Positions 18,690 through 26,417 of a stretch of 64,000 nt of DNA are shown in pieces (positions within the stretch are counted from its first letter, which is position 1; every line of letters begins with the position of its first letter). The notes beneath the pieces are model-generated. The model had not been told where the DNA came from. It did not search any database and saw only the letters and a program-made list of their open reading frames with translations. The DNA comes from Paenibacillus spiritus (GTDB lineage: Bacteria; Bacillota; Bacilli; Paenibacillales; Paenibacillaceae): contig NZ_VYKK01000022.1 in the NCBI RefSeq assembly GCF_008710135.1, forward strand, positions 186,001 to 250,000. Direction: 5' to 3'. A program made the position numbers and the translations under genes.

Positions 18690-19277
18690 TTATCCGCTGC
18701 GTTCGCAGTCGGCGAACAGGATCAGGCGGGGAATCCGGAAGAAGGTTTCGGCTTTCTCCTGCATGGCTGCGGAAGGCAGATAACTGTGATGCAGCCACTT
18801 GCGGAAGGTGCCGGGATGGACGCCAATCCAGCGGCTGGCATCGGTCACGGAAATATCGTGAACCATGCAGAGTCCGGTGAGGATGTCGCTCCGCTTGGGG
18901 GCCTCCCCTGCGGCCTGCTTCATGAAGCGGGAAGGGGCGGGCTGGCAGAGCACCGGACTCTGGCGGATCAGCGCTTCATTGAACAGAACATGGGCCGGGT
19001 ATCCCAAGTAGCGGCAGGTCTTGTCCAGATTGGTCTGGGACGGAATGCGGCCCTCGTAGATCCAGGCGCTGACGCTTCGGGAGGACACGGACAGTTCCTC
19101 AGCCAGTCGGGACAATTTAATATCTCTGGACATCAGTACGGCCATCAGAACCCGGTTGCGGATCTGGCTTCGCTGGGGACGGCGGAAGCGCTTTACCCGG
19201 ACGCCCTTGCCCAGATATTTGCGGTTGATCTGCGACCAGGCCTGAATGCTGTGGTTCGCTGGCTGATTAGTGGACAT
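18690..19277 (-). CDS. Protein with two helix-turn-helix (XRE-like) segments, unknown function
   Basis: The 195-residue product is basic at the N-terminus. Residues about 50-95 read as an XRE-type HTH (KLSRLAEELSVSSRSVSAWIYEGRIPS, then a pattern of tetratricopeptide-free helices). A second similar unit lies at about 134-175 (DISVTDASRWIGVHPGTFRKWLHHSYLPS). This suggests a DNA-binding protein with two recognition helices in one chain. GGAGG lies 4 bases before the ATG. It is monocistronic and convergent with the methyltransferase. No ligand domain is visible, and I cannot name a target. Confidence 0.7.
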   Translation of the reverse strand: MSTNQPANHSIQAWSQINRKYLGKGVRVKRFRRPQRSQIRNRVLMAVLMSRDIKLSRLAEELSVSSRSVSAWIYEGRIPSQTNLDKTCRYLGYPAHVLFNEALIRQSPVLCQPAPSRFMKQAAGEAPKRSDILTGLCMVHDISVTDASRWIGVHPGTFRKWLHHSYLPSAAMQEKAETFFRIPRLILFADCERSG

Positions 19278-19448
19278 ACGGCCTCCAAATCGTTACGGAA
19301 TGTGTAAATAATTCACGATTATACTACAATAAGCGAACCGGGCGAGGCAATGGATATTCTTGTAATCGTTTGCGCTTCTTTTCGCCCGGTGCGGGCTTGT
19401 GTTAAAATACAACAGATAAGAATCCTATGCGGATGGAGGCAGGAATCA

Positions 19449-19736
19449 TTGATTAGACATTTGGTTTTGTTCAAGCTGAAGGACGGATCGCCGGAGAGCG
19501 TGGCCCGGACAGCCGCTGTGCTGCGGAATATGGAAGGGCGTATTCCCCAACTGCTGTCGCTTGAAATCGGAACCGACGTGCTGCGGTCCGAACGTTCCTA
19601 TGATCTTGCCCTGACCGCAACGGTTGCCTCGCTTGAGGATCTTCAGGCTTATCAGGTTCACCCGGCGCATCAGGAAGTCATCGCCCACATCAACGAAGTC
19701 AAAGAGCAGTCGATCGCGGTGGATTACGAAGTGTAG
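19449..19736 (+). CDS. Dabb-family stress-responsive alpha/beta-barrel protein
   Basis: The 95-residue product is the typical length for dimeric alpha/beta ferredoxin-fold Dabb proteins. It opens LIRHLVLFKLKDG and has LEIGTDVLRSERSYDLALTATV and LQAYQVHPAHQEV, all standard family positions. The TTG start at 19449 was chosen because it follows GGAGG by 9 bases and gives the family length; the longer frame has no ribosome site. Function is not established for this family beyond small-molecule or stress associations. It leads a run with the DUF86 and HTH genes. Confidence 0.85.
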   Translation: MIRHLVLFKLKDGSPESVARTAAVLRNMEGRIPQLLSLEIGTDVLRSERSYDLALTATVASLEDLQAYQVHPAHQEVIAHINEVKEQSIAVDYEV

Positions 19737-19751
19737 GAGGCCCAATAAGCG

Positions 19752-20192
19752 ATGTATTATGTCAACCGCAAGCAGATTGGCCGGATCCTGGACCAGATTC
19801 CCGTTATCGCCGACGGATTGCGTCAGGCAGCGGGCTCCTGGGACGGAAGCAGCCTCTGGGGACTTGTGCAGGAACGCTGTCTGCATCTGGCTATCGAAGT
19901 TGTCACCGACGCCGGGAGCTGCCTGATCGACGGGTTCATTATGCGCGATGCCGGCAGCTATGAGGATATCATAACGATTATATTTGAAGAGCGGGTGTTC
20001 GGCGGGGAGAAGCTTCACCGGATTCTGATGGATCTGGTCGCCCTCCGCAAGCCGCTCGTTCAGGATTATGCTGATTGGGAGCGGGGGCGCCTGCATCCGT
20101 TGACGAAGGAGCTGCCTGAAGCGCTGGAGGATTTTGCCCGGCAGGTGCAGAGCTACCTCGATCAGGAGCTCGGAGCGGAGACGGCTCGCTAA
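19752..20192 (+). CDS. DUF86/HepT-like protein (YutE family)
   Basis: The 146-residue helical protein resembles B. subtilis YutE. Visible family blocks are ERCLHLAIEVVTDAG, LIDGFIMRDAGSYEDI and LVALRKPLVQDY. The last block sits where HepT toxins carry the RX4-6HXY ribonuclease motif, but the His is Gln here, so RNase activity is doubtful. No MntA-type antitoxin nucleotidyltransferase gene is adjacent, which also argues for a housekeeping member rather than a toxin. It starts 15 bases after the Dabb stop codon. Confidence 0.8.
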   Translation: MYYVNRKQIGRILDQIPVIADGLRQAAGSWDGSSLWGLVQERCLHLAIEVVTDAGSCLIDGFIMRDAGSYEDIITIIFEERVFGGEKLHRILMDLVALRKPLVQDYADWERGRLHPLTKELPEALEDFARQVQSYLDQELGAETAR

Positions 20193-20249
20193 CGCGACGG
20201 AGAGATTCCGGCCGGAATCCGTGAAATGAACCAAGGAGGAGGACCGGCG

Positions 20250-20903
20250 ATGAAGAATGCGCAGGAGAGCGGATCGACCCGTCAGATGATTATGACCCTG
20301 CTCAAAATGAAGGGACCGCAGCCGATTGCCGCGCTGGCCGGTCAACTGGGGATTACGGAAATGGGCGTTCGCCGCCATCTTCTGACGCTGGAGCGGGAAG
20401 GACTGGCCCGAACCAAGGTGGTTCGTCAGGCTATGGGCCGCCCGCTTCATTTATATTCGCTGACTGACCGGGCGGATGATTATTTTCCGAAGAATTACCA
20501 TCATTTGACGCTTGATCTGCTCCGCGAGCTGGAGCTTTCCAGCGGACGCGAAGCGGTCCACGGGCTGTTCGAGGGCCGCCGCCGCCGTTTGCTTGCCCAG
20601 TACGCGCCGACAATGGAGCGCCGGACGCTTGAGGAGCGGGTCGCGGAATTGACCCGGGTCCAGAACGCCGGCGGATACATGGCCGAGTGGAGCGCCGGAG
20701 AAGACGGCACCTACGAAATCCGGGAATACAATTGTCCGATCCGCCAGGTTGCCGTTCAATACGGCAAGGCCTGCCAGTGCGAACAGCATCTGTTCGAGGA
20801 GCTGCTGGACGCTAATCTGTCGCGGACCGAGTGTATGGCGGAGGGCGGCCACTGCTGCCACTATACGATTCGCCCGCGCACCCGGACGAACCCGGAACAA
20901 TAA
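20250..20903 (+). CDS. Winged-HTH regulator with a cysteine-rich C-terminus (SufR-like)
   Basis: The 217-residue product starts after AAGGAGGAGG; an ATG 8 codons earlier precedes that site and is rejected. The N-terminal HTH (IAALAGQLGITEMGVRRHLLTLEREGLARTKV, then GRPLHLYSLT) is of the DeoR/ArsR-like kind seen in SufR. The C-terminal half holds a cysteine set: NCPIR, then CQC 12 residues on, then TECMAEGGHCCHY. This could bind an Fe-S cluster or Zn. The spacing differs from the SufR arrangement I know, so the cofactor is an inference. Only DUF86 and YtxH genes flank it; no suf genes do. Confidence 0.8.
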   Translation: MKNAQESGSTRQMIMTLLKMKGPQPIAALAGQLGITEMGVRRHLLTLEREGLARTKVVRQAMGRPLHLYSLTDRADDYFPKNYHHLTLDLLRELELSSGREAVHGLFEGRRRRLLAQYAPTMERRTLEERVAELTRVQNAGGYMAEWSAGEDGTYEIREYNCPIRQVAVQYGKACQCEQHLFEELLDANLSRTECMAEGGHCCHYTIRPRTRTNPEQ

Positions 20904-20992
20904 GGCAATTCTTCTGTCACCGGACGGCCTAAAGCTGCTTATGATGAAAGCAAGAGATAGGCATTCGCCCGTGCCAAAGGAGAGATGAAGAA

Positions 20993-21343
20993 ATGAAGAA
21001 AGACACGAAGAAGCTGCTGTGGGGATTTGCGGCGGGGAGCGCCGTCGGGTCTGCGCTGGGTCTGCTGCTGGCGCCGAAGTCCGGCAAGGAGCTTCGTCAA
21101 CAGATTGCGGAAGAGACCTCTGCGGGGCTGGAGAAGGCCCAGGATCTTGCTGCCCGGGTCGAAGAGAAGACCTCCGACTGGTATGCCAGAGCGAAGGACT
21201 CCGCCCTTCAGATTCGCGACGAGCTGGCCGAGTGGAAGAACCGCCGCTGCGCCGAAGACGGCCGGGAGATTCAGGCCGAGGTCAGCGGCCAGGCTGAGAC
21301 GGAAGCCGGAACCGCAGCTTCGCCGGAGGAAGAAGAGAAATAA
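20993..21343 (+). CDS. YtxH domain protein
   Basis: The 116-residue product has one N-terminal membrane segment with the glycine-zipper-like pattern LLWGFAAGSAVGSALGLLLAPKSGKELR that defines YtxH. A long charged helix, probably a coiled coil, and an acidic tail ending EEEEK follow. Members are general-stress or envelope proteins in Bacillus. A strong AAAGGAGAGATG site precedes the start. A GC-rich hairpin follows. Confidence 0.85.
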   Translation: MKKDTKKLLWGFAAGSAVGSALGLLLAPKSGKELRQQIAEETSAGLEKAQDLAARVEEKTSDWYARAKDSALQIRDELAEWKNRRCAEDGREIQAEVSGQAETEAGTAASPEEEEK

Positions 21344-21359
21344 TCCGGAGCCAGCCGGA

Positions 21360-21400
21360 GCCAAGCGGGCCGTTCCCTGCCAGGGGAACGGCCGCTTGGC
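21360..21400. terminator. Long GC-rich hairpin after ytxH
   Basis: GCCAAGCGG-CCGTTCCC pairs with GGGAACGG-CCGCTTGGC around a short loop, with one unpaired G. There is no T-run after it, so termination would be of the weak or bidirectional kind. Confidence 0.55.
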
Positions 21401-21528
21401 ATGCACGCGCGCGGCAGATCTTGAACGCGGCGGGCGAATGGAGTATGATCTGCAATTGTGGACGGATTGCCCGGTACCTCTGGTCGGCGTTCTACATAAG
21501 CTAATGAAAACATAATAAAGGAAGCGGT

Positions 21529-22368
21529 GTGTTTGTGCAGCAAGCTATAGCCATATTGGACTCGGGGGTAGGAGGACTGACGGTCGCCAAAGAAGTGATG
21601 CGGCAGCTTCCCCGGGAGAAGATCATCTACTTCGGAGACACCGCGCGAGCGCCCTATGGTCCACGTTCGACAGAGGAAGTGCGGACGTTCACCGAGCAGA
21701 TTGTCGATTACCTGATTCAATTTGATCCGAAGATGATCGTCATTGCCTGCAACACGGCGACGGCGGCAGCGCTGGATTATATAACGGACAAAGTGTCGGT
21801 ACCGGTTATCGGAGTGATCCATCCCGGAGCAAGGGCAGCAATCAGCGCGACCAAGACCGGGAGAGTGGGTGTCATCGGGACAGTCGGCACGATCCACAGC
21901 GGCGCCTACACCTCTGCATTGAAGCAGCTTTCTCCTTATATTGAAGTGGTGAGCCAGGCTTGTCCGGCGCTGGTGCCGATTGTCGAACAGGGCGTCTTTC
22001 GTTCGTCGGAGAGCTACAGAGCCGTGGAAGAATCGCTGAACGGCATCAAGCACGCGCCCATTGATACGCTGATTCTGGGATGCACGCATTATCCGTTCCT
22101 GGTGGAGCCGATAGGCCAGGCGATGGGGCCCGGAGTGAAGCTCATCAGTTCAGCGGACGAGACGGCCCGGGAAATCAGCACGATTCTGTATGATAAAGGC
22201 AAGCTCTCCAGCGGAGACGAGACGCCGGTGCACCAGTTCTTCTGCAGCGGCGATCCCGAAATGTTCCAGGCCATCGCCAGGGACTGGCTCGGAGAGCAGA
22301 TTCAGCGGACGCCGGTCGTCTGGCAGGTGTCCACGCTGGGGGGAGCGGTCGGCCCCTCCGCTCCTTAA
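21529..22368 (+). CDS. racE: Glutamate racemase
   Basis: The 279-residue cofactor-independent racemase makes D-glutamate for peptidoglycan. It has the two catalytic cysteines in ACNTATAAAL and LGCTHYPFL, DSGVGGLTVAKE at the N-terminus, and YFGDTARAPYG. GTG follows AAAGGA by 7 bases; a second GTG lies two codons on. A wall-peptide endopeptidase of the M14 family is next. Symbol racE rather than murI is by Firmicute custom. Confidence 0.95.
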   Translation: MFVQQAIAILDSGVGGLTVAKEVMRQLPREKIIYFGDTARAPYGPRSTEEVRTFTEQIVDYLIQFDPKMIVIACNTATAAALDYITDKVSVPVIGVIHPGARAAISATKTGRVGVIGTVGTIHSGAYTSALKQLSPYIEVVSQACPALVPIVEQGVFRSSESYRAVEESLNGIKHAPIDTLILGCTHYPFLVEPIGQAMGPGVKLISSADETAREISTILYDKGKLSSGDETPVHQFFCSGDPEMFQAIARDWLGEQIQRTPVVWQVSTLGGAVGPSAP

Positions 22369-22373
22369 TCCCG

Positions 22374-22411
22374 CACAAGCCCCGCAGGCCATGAAGCCTG
22401 CGGGGCTTGTG
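22374..22411. terminator. Perfect 16-bp hairpin after racE
   Basis: CACAAGCCCCGCAGGC pairs fully with GCCTGCGGGGCTTGTG around CATGAA. No T-run is present. Confidence 0.6.
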
Positions 22412-22530
22412 ATGTTGCTTGGTTGCGTCAGAGCCGGATTCCCGGCAGGAAGAACAAGGTTCATGTCGGACAAATGCCCCTGCATAGACTAGAGCAACGG
22501 TCCAGACTTGCGACAAGGGAGACGATGCTT

Positions 22531-23733
22531 ATGCTGCAGCACACGGTTCGCCGGGGCGATACGGTCGCCCGGGTGGCGGCCGTCTACGGACTGACCCCCG
22601 GCCATGTGATTCAGGGGAATCCGTGGGCCGCCGGGCAGGAGTACCTGATACCGGGCCAGGTTCTGTTCCTGCCTTCCGCTCCGCGCGCCCGGTATGCCCC
22701 CGCCGAGGGCGAGAGTCCGGAAGAAATCGCCGGCAGGCTTGGCGTCAGCCTGGAAGAGCTGGAGCGCTTTAATCCGGGGCTGTCCCCGGGTAGCGGGGCG
22801 GCTCCCCACCCGCTGTGGGTCATGCCGCCCCCGGCAAGCCGATCTATGGTCCGGCTTCGGGGAGAGTACGGGCCGGCGCATCTGGAAGAGGACCTGGAGC
22901 GCCTGGCCGGCAAGTATGCCGCAATCCGTGTCGAAACGATCGGAACCAGCGTAATGGGCAAGCCGCTTCGCGCGGTGCGGATCGGCAAGGGGCCGCGTCT
23001 GCTCCATGTGAATGCGGCGCTGCATGCCAATGAATGGCTGACCGCGCCCGCGCTGCTCGCCTTCATCGAGCAGTATGCCGAGGCCTTCGCGGCCGGAGGA
23101 AGCTGGAACGGCCGCCCCGTCCGGCACTGGTATCGGAACTGGACGCTGTGCGCCGTGCCGATGGCCAATCCCGACGGGGTCGAGCTGGTGCAGGAAGGCG
23201 CGGGCGAAGACCATCCGAGGCGTACGGAGCTGCTGCGCTGGAATGGGGGAAGGCGCAGCTTCCGGCACTGGAAGGCCAACGTCAGCGGAGTGGACCTCGG
23301 CGACCAGTTCCCCGCTTACTGGGAGGAAGAGCGGAAGCGGCGGGGGCGGATCGGACCGGCGCCGAGCGACTATGGAGGCGCCGCGCCGCTCTGCGAACCG
23401 GAGGCCGCCGCGCTTGCGGCGCTCTGCCAGTCGGCGCCGCCCGACATTGCGGTCTCCCTTCACAGCCAGGGGCGGGAGATCTACTGGAATTACCGCGGCA
23501 TGGAACCCGGGGAGAGCGCAGGTCTGGCGAACCGGCTGGCCGCGGCCAGCGGCTACCGGGCCGTGGAGTTGACCGGCAGCGACGCGGGCTTCAAGGACTG
23601 GTTCATTCTGAAGTTCGGCCGCCCCGGCTTCACCGTGGAGCTCGGGCTGGGCCGCAATCCGCTGCCTCCGGAGGAGTTCGAGGATATGGTGCTGGAGACC
23701 GGCCAGATTTTGGCGGAGCTGATGAAAAACTAA
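22531..23733 (+). CDS. LysM-containing M14 metallopeptidase (gamma-D-glutamyl-diamino acid endopeptidase type)
   Basis: The 400-residue zinc carboxypeptidase-fold enzyme should cut between gamma-D-Glu and diaminopimelate in wall peptides. Two short LysM-like segments lie at the N-terminus (HTVRRGDTVARVAAVYGLT and EGESPEEIAGRLGV), then the M14 domain. Zinc ligands fall in LHANEW (HxxE) and SLHSQGREIYW, and the catalytic Glu in FTVELGLG. There is no signal peptide, as in some spore or cytoplasmic homologues. An ATG two codons earlier (22525) is only 3 bases from the GGGAG site, so 22531 is preferred. Confidence 0.87.
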   Translation: MLQHTVRRGDTVARVAAVYGLTPGHVIQGNPWAAGQEYLIPGQVLFLPSAPRARYAPAEGESPEEIAGRLGVSLEELERFNPGLSPGSGAAPHPLWVMPPPASRSMVRLRGEYGPAHLEEDLERLAGKYAAIRVETIGTSVMGKPLRAVRIGKGPRLLHVNAALHANEWLTAPALLAFIEQYAEAFAAGGSWNGRPVRHWYRNWTLCAVPMANPDGVELVQEGAGEDHPRRTELLRWNGGRRSFRHWKANVSGVDLGDQFPAYWEEERKRRGRIGPAPSDYGGAAPLCEPEAAALAALCQSAPPDIAVSLHSQGREIYWNYRGMEPGESAGLANRLAAASGYRAVELTGSDAGFKDWFILKFGRPGFTVELGLGRNPLPPEEFEDMVLETGQILAELMKN

Positions 23734-23761
23734 AAAATAAGGGAATTTAAACTTAAAAATT

Positions 23762-23787
23762 TGAAACATTTTCTGAAATCCTACGTA
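23762..23787 (+). promoter_or_regulatory. Sigma-W-type ECF promoter
   Basis: TGAAAC (23762-23767), a 16-base spacer and CGTA (23784-23787) match the B. subtilis sigma-W consensus exactly in a 140-base AT-rich gap. Transcription would begin near 23793, about 80 bases before the DUF1232 gene. Confidence 0.65.
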
Positions 23788-23873
23788 AGATACAGCAAAG
23801 GGTATGGCCGCAGATTCAGCAGACCCCTGGCATAGGCGGTTATGCCCTTTTCCAAGCCCGAAAGGAGACCGCA

Positions 23874-24146
23874 ATGAAACTGAGAAAGCTGCTGTCGCTG
23901 AAGGAATGGTCCCATGTGCTGCGCGGTGCGCTGAGACATCTGCTCTCGCCGAGAGTGGCAACGAGGGACAAGCTTCTGTTTATTATACCTGCCCTGCTGT
24001 ATTGGGTGCTGCCCGACGTCATGCCCTTCATGCCGATTGACGATATCGGGGTGACGATGCTGCTGATGAACGCGTTCGTGGCCCGCATGGACCGCAAATA
24101 CGGAGAGCAGCCGCCGCAGACCGCTTCAATCGTACAGGAACGGTAG
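23874..24146 (+). CDS. DUF1232 (YkvA-like) membrane protein
   Basis: The 90-residue product carries the DUF1232 core: ATRDKLLFIIPALLYWVLPDVMPF followed by PIDDIGVTMLLM, with two hydrophobic stretches and Pro-Asp signatures. It is probably a small membrane protein of unknown function. AAAGGAG lies 6 bases before the ATG. The apparent sigma-W promoter upstream would place it in the envelope-stress response, which is an inference. Confidence 0.82.
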   Translation: MKLRKLLSLKEWSHVLRGALRHLLSPRVATRDKLLFIIPALLYWVLPDVMPFMPIDDIGVTMLLMNAFVARMDRKYGEQPPQTASIVQER

Positions 24147-24225
24147 TTGCTTTTCCGGTCGTTCATCCTATACAATATAAGGCACTGGCAATTCAAATTC
24201 TTGTAGTATGGGAGATGCGGCGGCA

Positions 24226-24528
24226 ATGAACGTCAAGATTACCCGCAATGCGGCGAAAGTGATAAAGAAACAAATGGAACTGGCAGGCAACAGCGAACTG
24301 AAGCTGCGTGTGCTGATTACCCATTCCCATGGGGACCACGCCCACTATGGCCTTGATTTGGACATGCCCGGCGAGAACGATGTCGTCGTTCAGACCGATA
24401 AGGAGATCGACGTGGTGCTGGAGCAGGGACAGCCTCTGCTGGACGGCGTGAAGATCGATTATCTGTATTTCCCGCAGGAAGGCTTTGTCATCACTAATCC
24501 GTCCCAAGGGAACCATGGCGATCATTAA
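24226..24528 (+). CDS. HesB/IscA-fold protein lacking cysteines
   Basis: The 100-residue product has the Fe-S biosynthesis (HesB-like) fold pattern: ITRNAAKVIKKQME, LKLRVLI, DLDMPGENDVVVQ, DGVKIDYLY and GFVITNPS. Genuine A-type carriers have Cys in the first loop and CxC at the end. Here the loop reads THSHGDHAHYG and the tail NHGDH, with no Cys at all. A cluster-scaffold role is therefore unlikely, though His-based metal binding is possible. An ATG 6 codons upstream lacks a ribosome site; this one follows GGGAG at 11 bases. Confidence 0.75.
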   Translation: MNVKITRNAAKVIKKQMELAGNSELKLRVLITHSHGDHAHYGLDLDMPGENDVVVQTDKEIDVVLEQGQPLLDGVKIDYLYFPQEGFVITNPSQGNHGDH

Positions 24529-24565
24529 AGCGCCGGTCCTGCGGACTTGAAGAAGGGTAAGTAGA

Positions 24566-24808
24566 ATGGCCAATGTAATTCGCATCTGCGACAAATGCAA
24601 TCATATCAGCCGCAAGAGCCTGATTCCTAAGCTCCGCAAAATGGCTCCGGACGCCGAGATTCGTCAGGAGAGCTGCATATCGTATTGCGGCCCCTGCGGC
24701 AAGCGGGCCTTCGTCTCGATCAACGGACGCTATGTCAGCGGCCCGTCCGAGGAAGAAGTGCTCAAGAAGGCGGAGGCTTTCGTCAAGCAGCCGGTATCCC
24801 GGCCTTAA
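24566..24808 (+). CDS. DUF1450 protein (YuzB family)
   Basis: The 80-residue product matches the YuzB family: IRICDKCNH near the start, ESCISYCGPCGKRAFVSINGRYV in the middle, and EEEVLKKAE near the end. The CxxC and CxxxCxxC pattern suggests a thioredoxin-like or metal-binding fold. Function is unknown. It follows the HesB-like gene by 37 bases and ends at a strong terminator. Confidence 0.87.
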   Translation: MANVIRICDKCNHISRKSLIPKLRKMAPDAEIRQESCISYCGPCGKRAFVSINGRYVSGPSEEEVLKKAEAFVKQPVSRP

Positions 24809-24813
24809 TCCTT

Positions 24814-24847
24814 AAGAACCGTCAGACATTTGTCTGACGGTTCTTTT
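24814..24847 (+). terminator. Terminator after the DUF1450 gene
   Basis: A perfect 15-bp stem AAGAACCGTCAGACA/TGTCTGACGGTTCTT with a TT loop is followed by TTG. The A-rich left side also allows minus-strand use for the Nudix gene. Confidence 0.85.
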
Positions 24848-24900
24848 GTCTTGTGCAGGACGGACCATGTTGAGCGGACGCCCCGAACCGCGGGTCCGTC

Positions 24901-25314
24901 CTAACCGAATCCGAGCCGGCGGGCGGCTGCGGAAGAGGCCAGTTCGGCGAGAATCGGGGCAGGCAGCCAGTCGCCGAACTCTTCCGGTGAGACCCAGCGG
25001 TATCCGCTGTGCTCCGGCGACAGGGCGACCGGCATGAAATCTCCGGTAATCCGGCACGCGTAGGTCAGAAGCACAACCTGGCGTTCCGGATTCGTCAGGA
25101 AGGTGGCTGCATAGAGCAGTTCGCCGGCTGCGGTGCGCAGGCCGGTCTCTTCTTCGATTTCGCGGGCGAGCGCGTCCTCCAGCTTCTCGCCGAATTCCAG
25201 CTTGCCGCCCGGGAATTCCCACGTCCCGGGACCGGTCTCATCCGTGTCGGAACGGCGGAGGAGCAGCGCTTGTCCCTCATGGAGAATAAGTCCTTTCAAG
25301 GCAACGACAATCAT
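24901..25314 (-). CDS. Nudix hydrolase (MutT-like)
   Basis: The 137-residue product has a complete Nudix box, G-KLEFG-E-KLEDALA-REIEEETGL, fitting GX5EX7REUXEEXGU. MIVVALKGLILHEGQALLLRRS comes before it. Such enzymes hydrolyse oxidised nucleotides or other diphosphates. The upstream frame continues 17 codons, but the ATG at 25314 matches homologue starts. Only a loose GAAAGGCGGG lies upstream, so the start is moderately sure. Confidence 0.88.
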   Translation of the reverse strand: MIVVALKGLILHEGQALLLRRSDTDETGPGTWEFPGGKLEFGEKLEDALAREIEEETGLRTAAGELLYAATFLTNPERQVVLLTYACRITGDFMPVALSPEHSGYRWVSPEEFGDWLPAPILAELASSAAARRLGFG

Positions 25315-25453
25315 CGGGTTCGATCCCGCCTTTCCTGCCGGCGGCCGCGATGCCGCCGGGCACATTTGGGGGTTACAGGGCCAGCATGCTATAATTAGAC
25401 TTGCTGTGCAAGGTTATTTTATTATCTGGGGTACATAGAAGGGTGGCAGGACA

Positions 25454-26284
25454 ATGAGTTATGGTCACATCGCGGACTATACGGCGCTGAACAACGGGGT
25501 TACGATGCCGCGGTTCGGGCTTGGCACATACAAGGCGGCCGGCGAAGAGGTGGAACGGGCGGTGGAAGCTGCGCTGGAGATGGGATACCGGAGCATCGAC
25601 TCGGCCGCGCTCTACGGCAATGAGGCTGAAGTGGGGCGGGCGATCCGCAACAGCGGCATCGTTCGCAAGGAGCTGTTCGTCACCACGAAGGTGTGGAACG
25701 ACGATCAGGGATACGACGAGACACTGCGTGCTTTTGAGAAGAGCCGGGAAGCGCTGGGACTGGAAGTCATTGACCTGTACCTCATTCACTGGCCGGGTCT
25801 TCACAAGTTCAAGGATACCTGGCGCGCCATGGAGCGGCTCTATCAGGAAGGAAGCGTCCGGGCAATCGGCGTCAGCAACTTCCAGATTCATCATCTGGAG
25901 AGCCTGATGCAGACGAGCGAGACGGTTCCGGCCGTCAATCAGGTGGAGCTTCATCCCCGCTTACAGCAGCGCAAGCTGCGCGATTACTGTGTCCTGAACA
26001 ACATTCAGATCGAAGCGTGGGCCCCGCTGATGAAGGGAATGCTGAACGAGGACCCGGTGCTGAAGGCGATCGCGGGCAAGTACGGCAAGGCGGTCCCGCA
26101 GGTTATTCTGCGCTGGAACCTGCAGCATGACATTGTCACCATCCCGAAGTCGGTGACGCCGTCCCGGATTCAGCAGAACTGTGAGATCTTCGATTTCGAA
26201 CTGACCGCGGAAGAGATGGAGCGGATCAACGCTATGGATGCCGATCAGCGCATCGGCCGCAATCCCGACGAAGTGATGTTCTAG
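25454..26284 (+). CDS. Aldo/keto reductase
   Basis: The 276-residue NADPH-dependent reductase is of the YtbE/YvgN type. The family tetrad is visible: Asp in RSIDSAALYGNE with the catalytic Tyr of LYGNE, Lys in TKVWN, and His in LIHWPG. GVSNFQIHHLE, NQVELHP and the C-terminal IPKSVTPSRIQQN coenzyme-binding block are also present. Bacillus homologues reduce methylglyoxal and other aldehydes. It has its own TATAAT-type promoter near 25390 and ends before a perfect palindromic terminator. Confidence 0.93.
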   Translation: MSYGHIADYTALNNGVTMPRFGLGTYKAAGEEVERAVEAALEMGYRSIDSAALYGNEAEVGRAIRNSGIVRKELFVTTKVWNDDQGYDETLRAFEKSREALGLEVIDLYLIHWPGLHKFKDTWRAMERLYQEGSVRAIGVSNFQIHHLESLMQTSETVPAVNQVELHPRLQQRKLRDYCVLNNIQIEAWAPLMKGMLNEDPVLKAIAGKYGKAVPQVILRWNLQHDIVTIPKSVTPSRIQQNCEIFDFELTAEEMERINAMDADQRIGRNPDEVMF

Positions 26285-26350
26285 CAGCTCCTGCTGCGGA
26301 GTGCCTGCCGCTCCGCCGCTTACGGCCCCTGATCGGCGGCTGAAGCCAAA

Positions 26351-26382
26351 GGCAGCCCGTCCGGAATTCCGGACGGGCTGCC
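26351..26382. terminator. Palindromic terminator between convergent genes
   Basis: GGCAGCCCGTCCGGAA/TTCCGGACGGGCTGCC is a perfect 16-bp inverted repeat with weak T tracts. It can serve both the aldo/keto reductase and the minus-strand methyltransferase. Confidence 0.7.
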
Positions 26383-26417
26383 TTCTGTCTGTTATCTCGG
26401 CGGAGCGGGCGGGACGG

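Noticed and set aside
19361..19374. cre-like TGTAATCGTTTGCG before the Dabb gene
   Set aside because: One fixed position is wrong and there is no matching promoter or carbon-metabolism context.
19752..20192. DUF86 protein as a HepT toxin of a toxin-antitoxin pair
   Set aside because: The RX4-6HXY motif lacks its His and no MntA-type antitoxin gene is adjacent.
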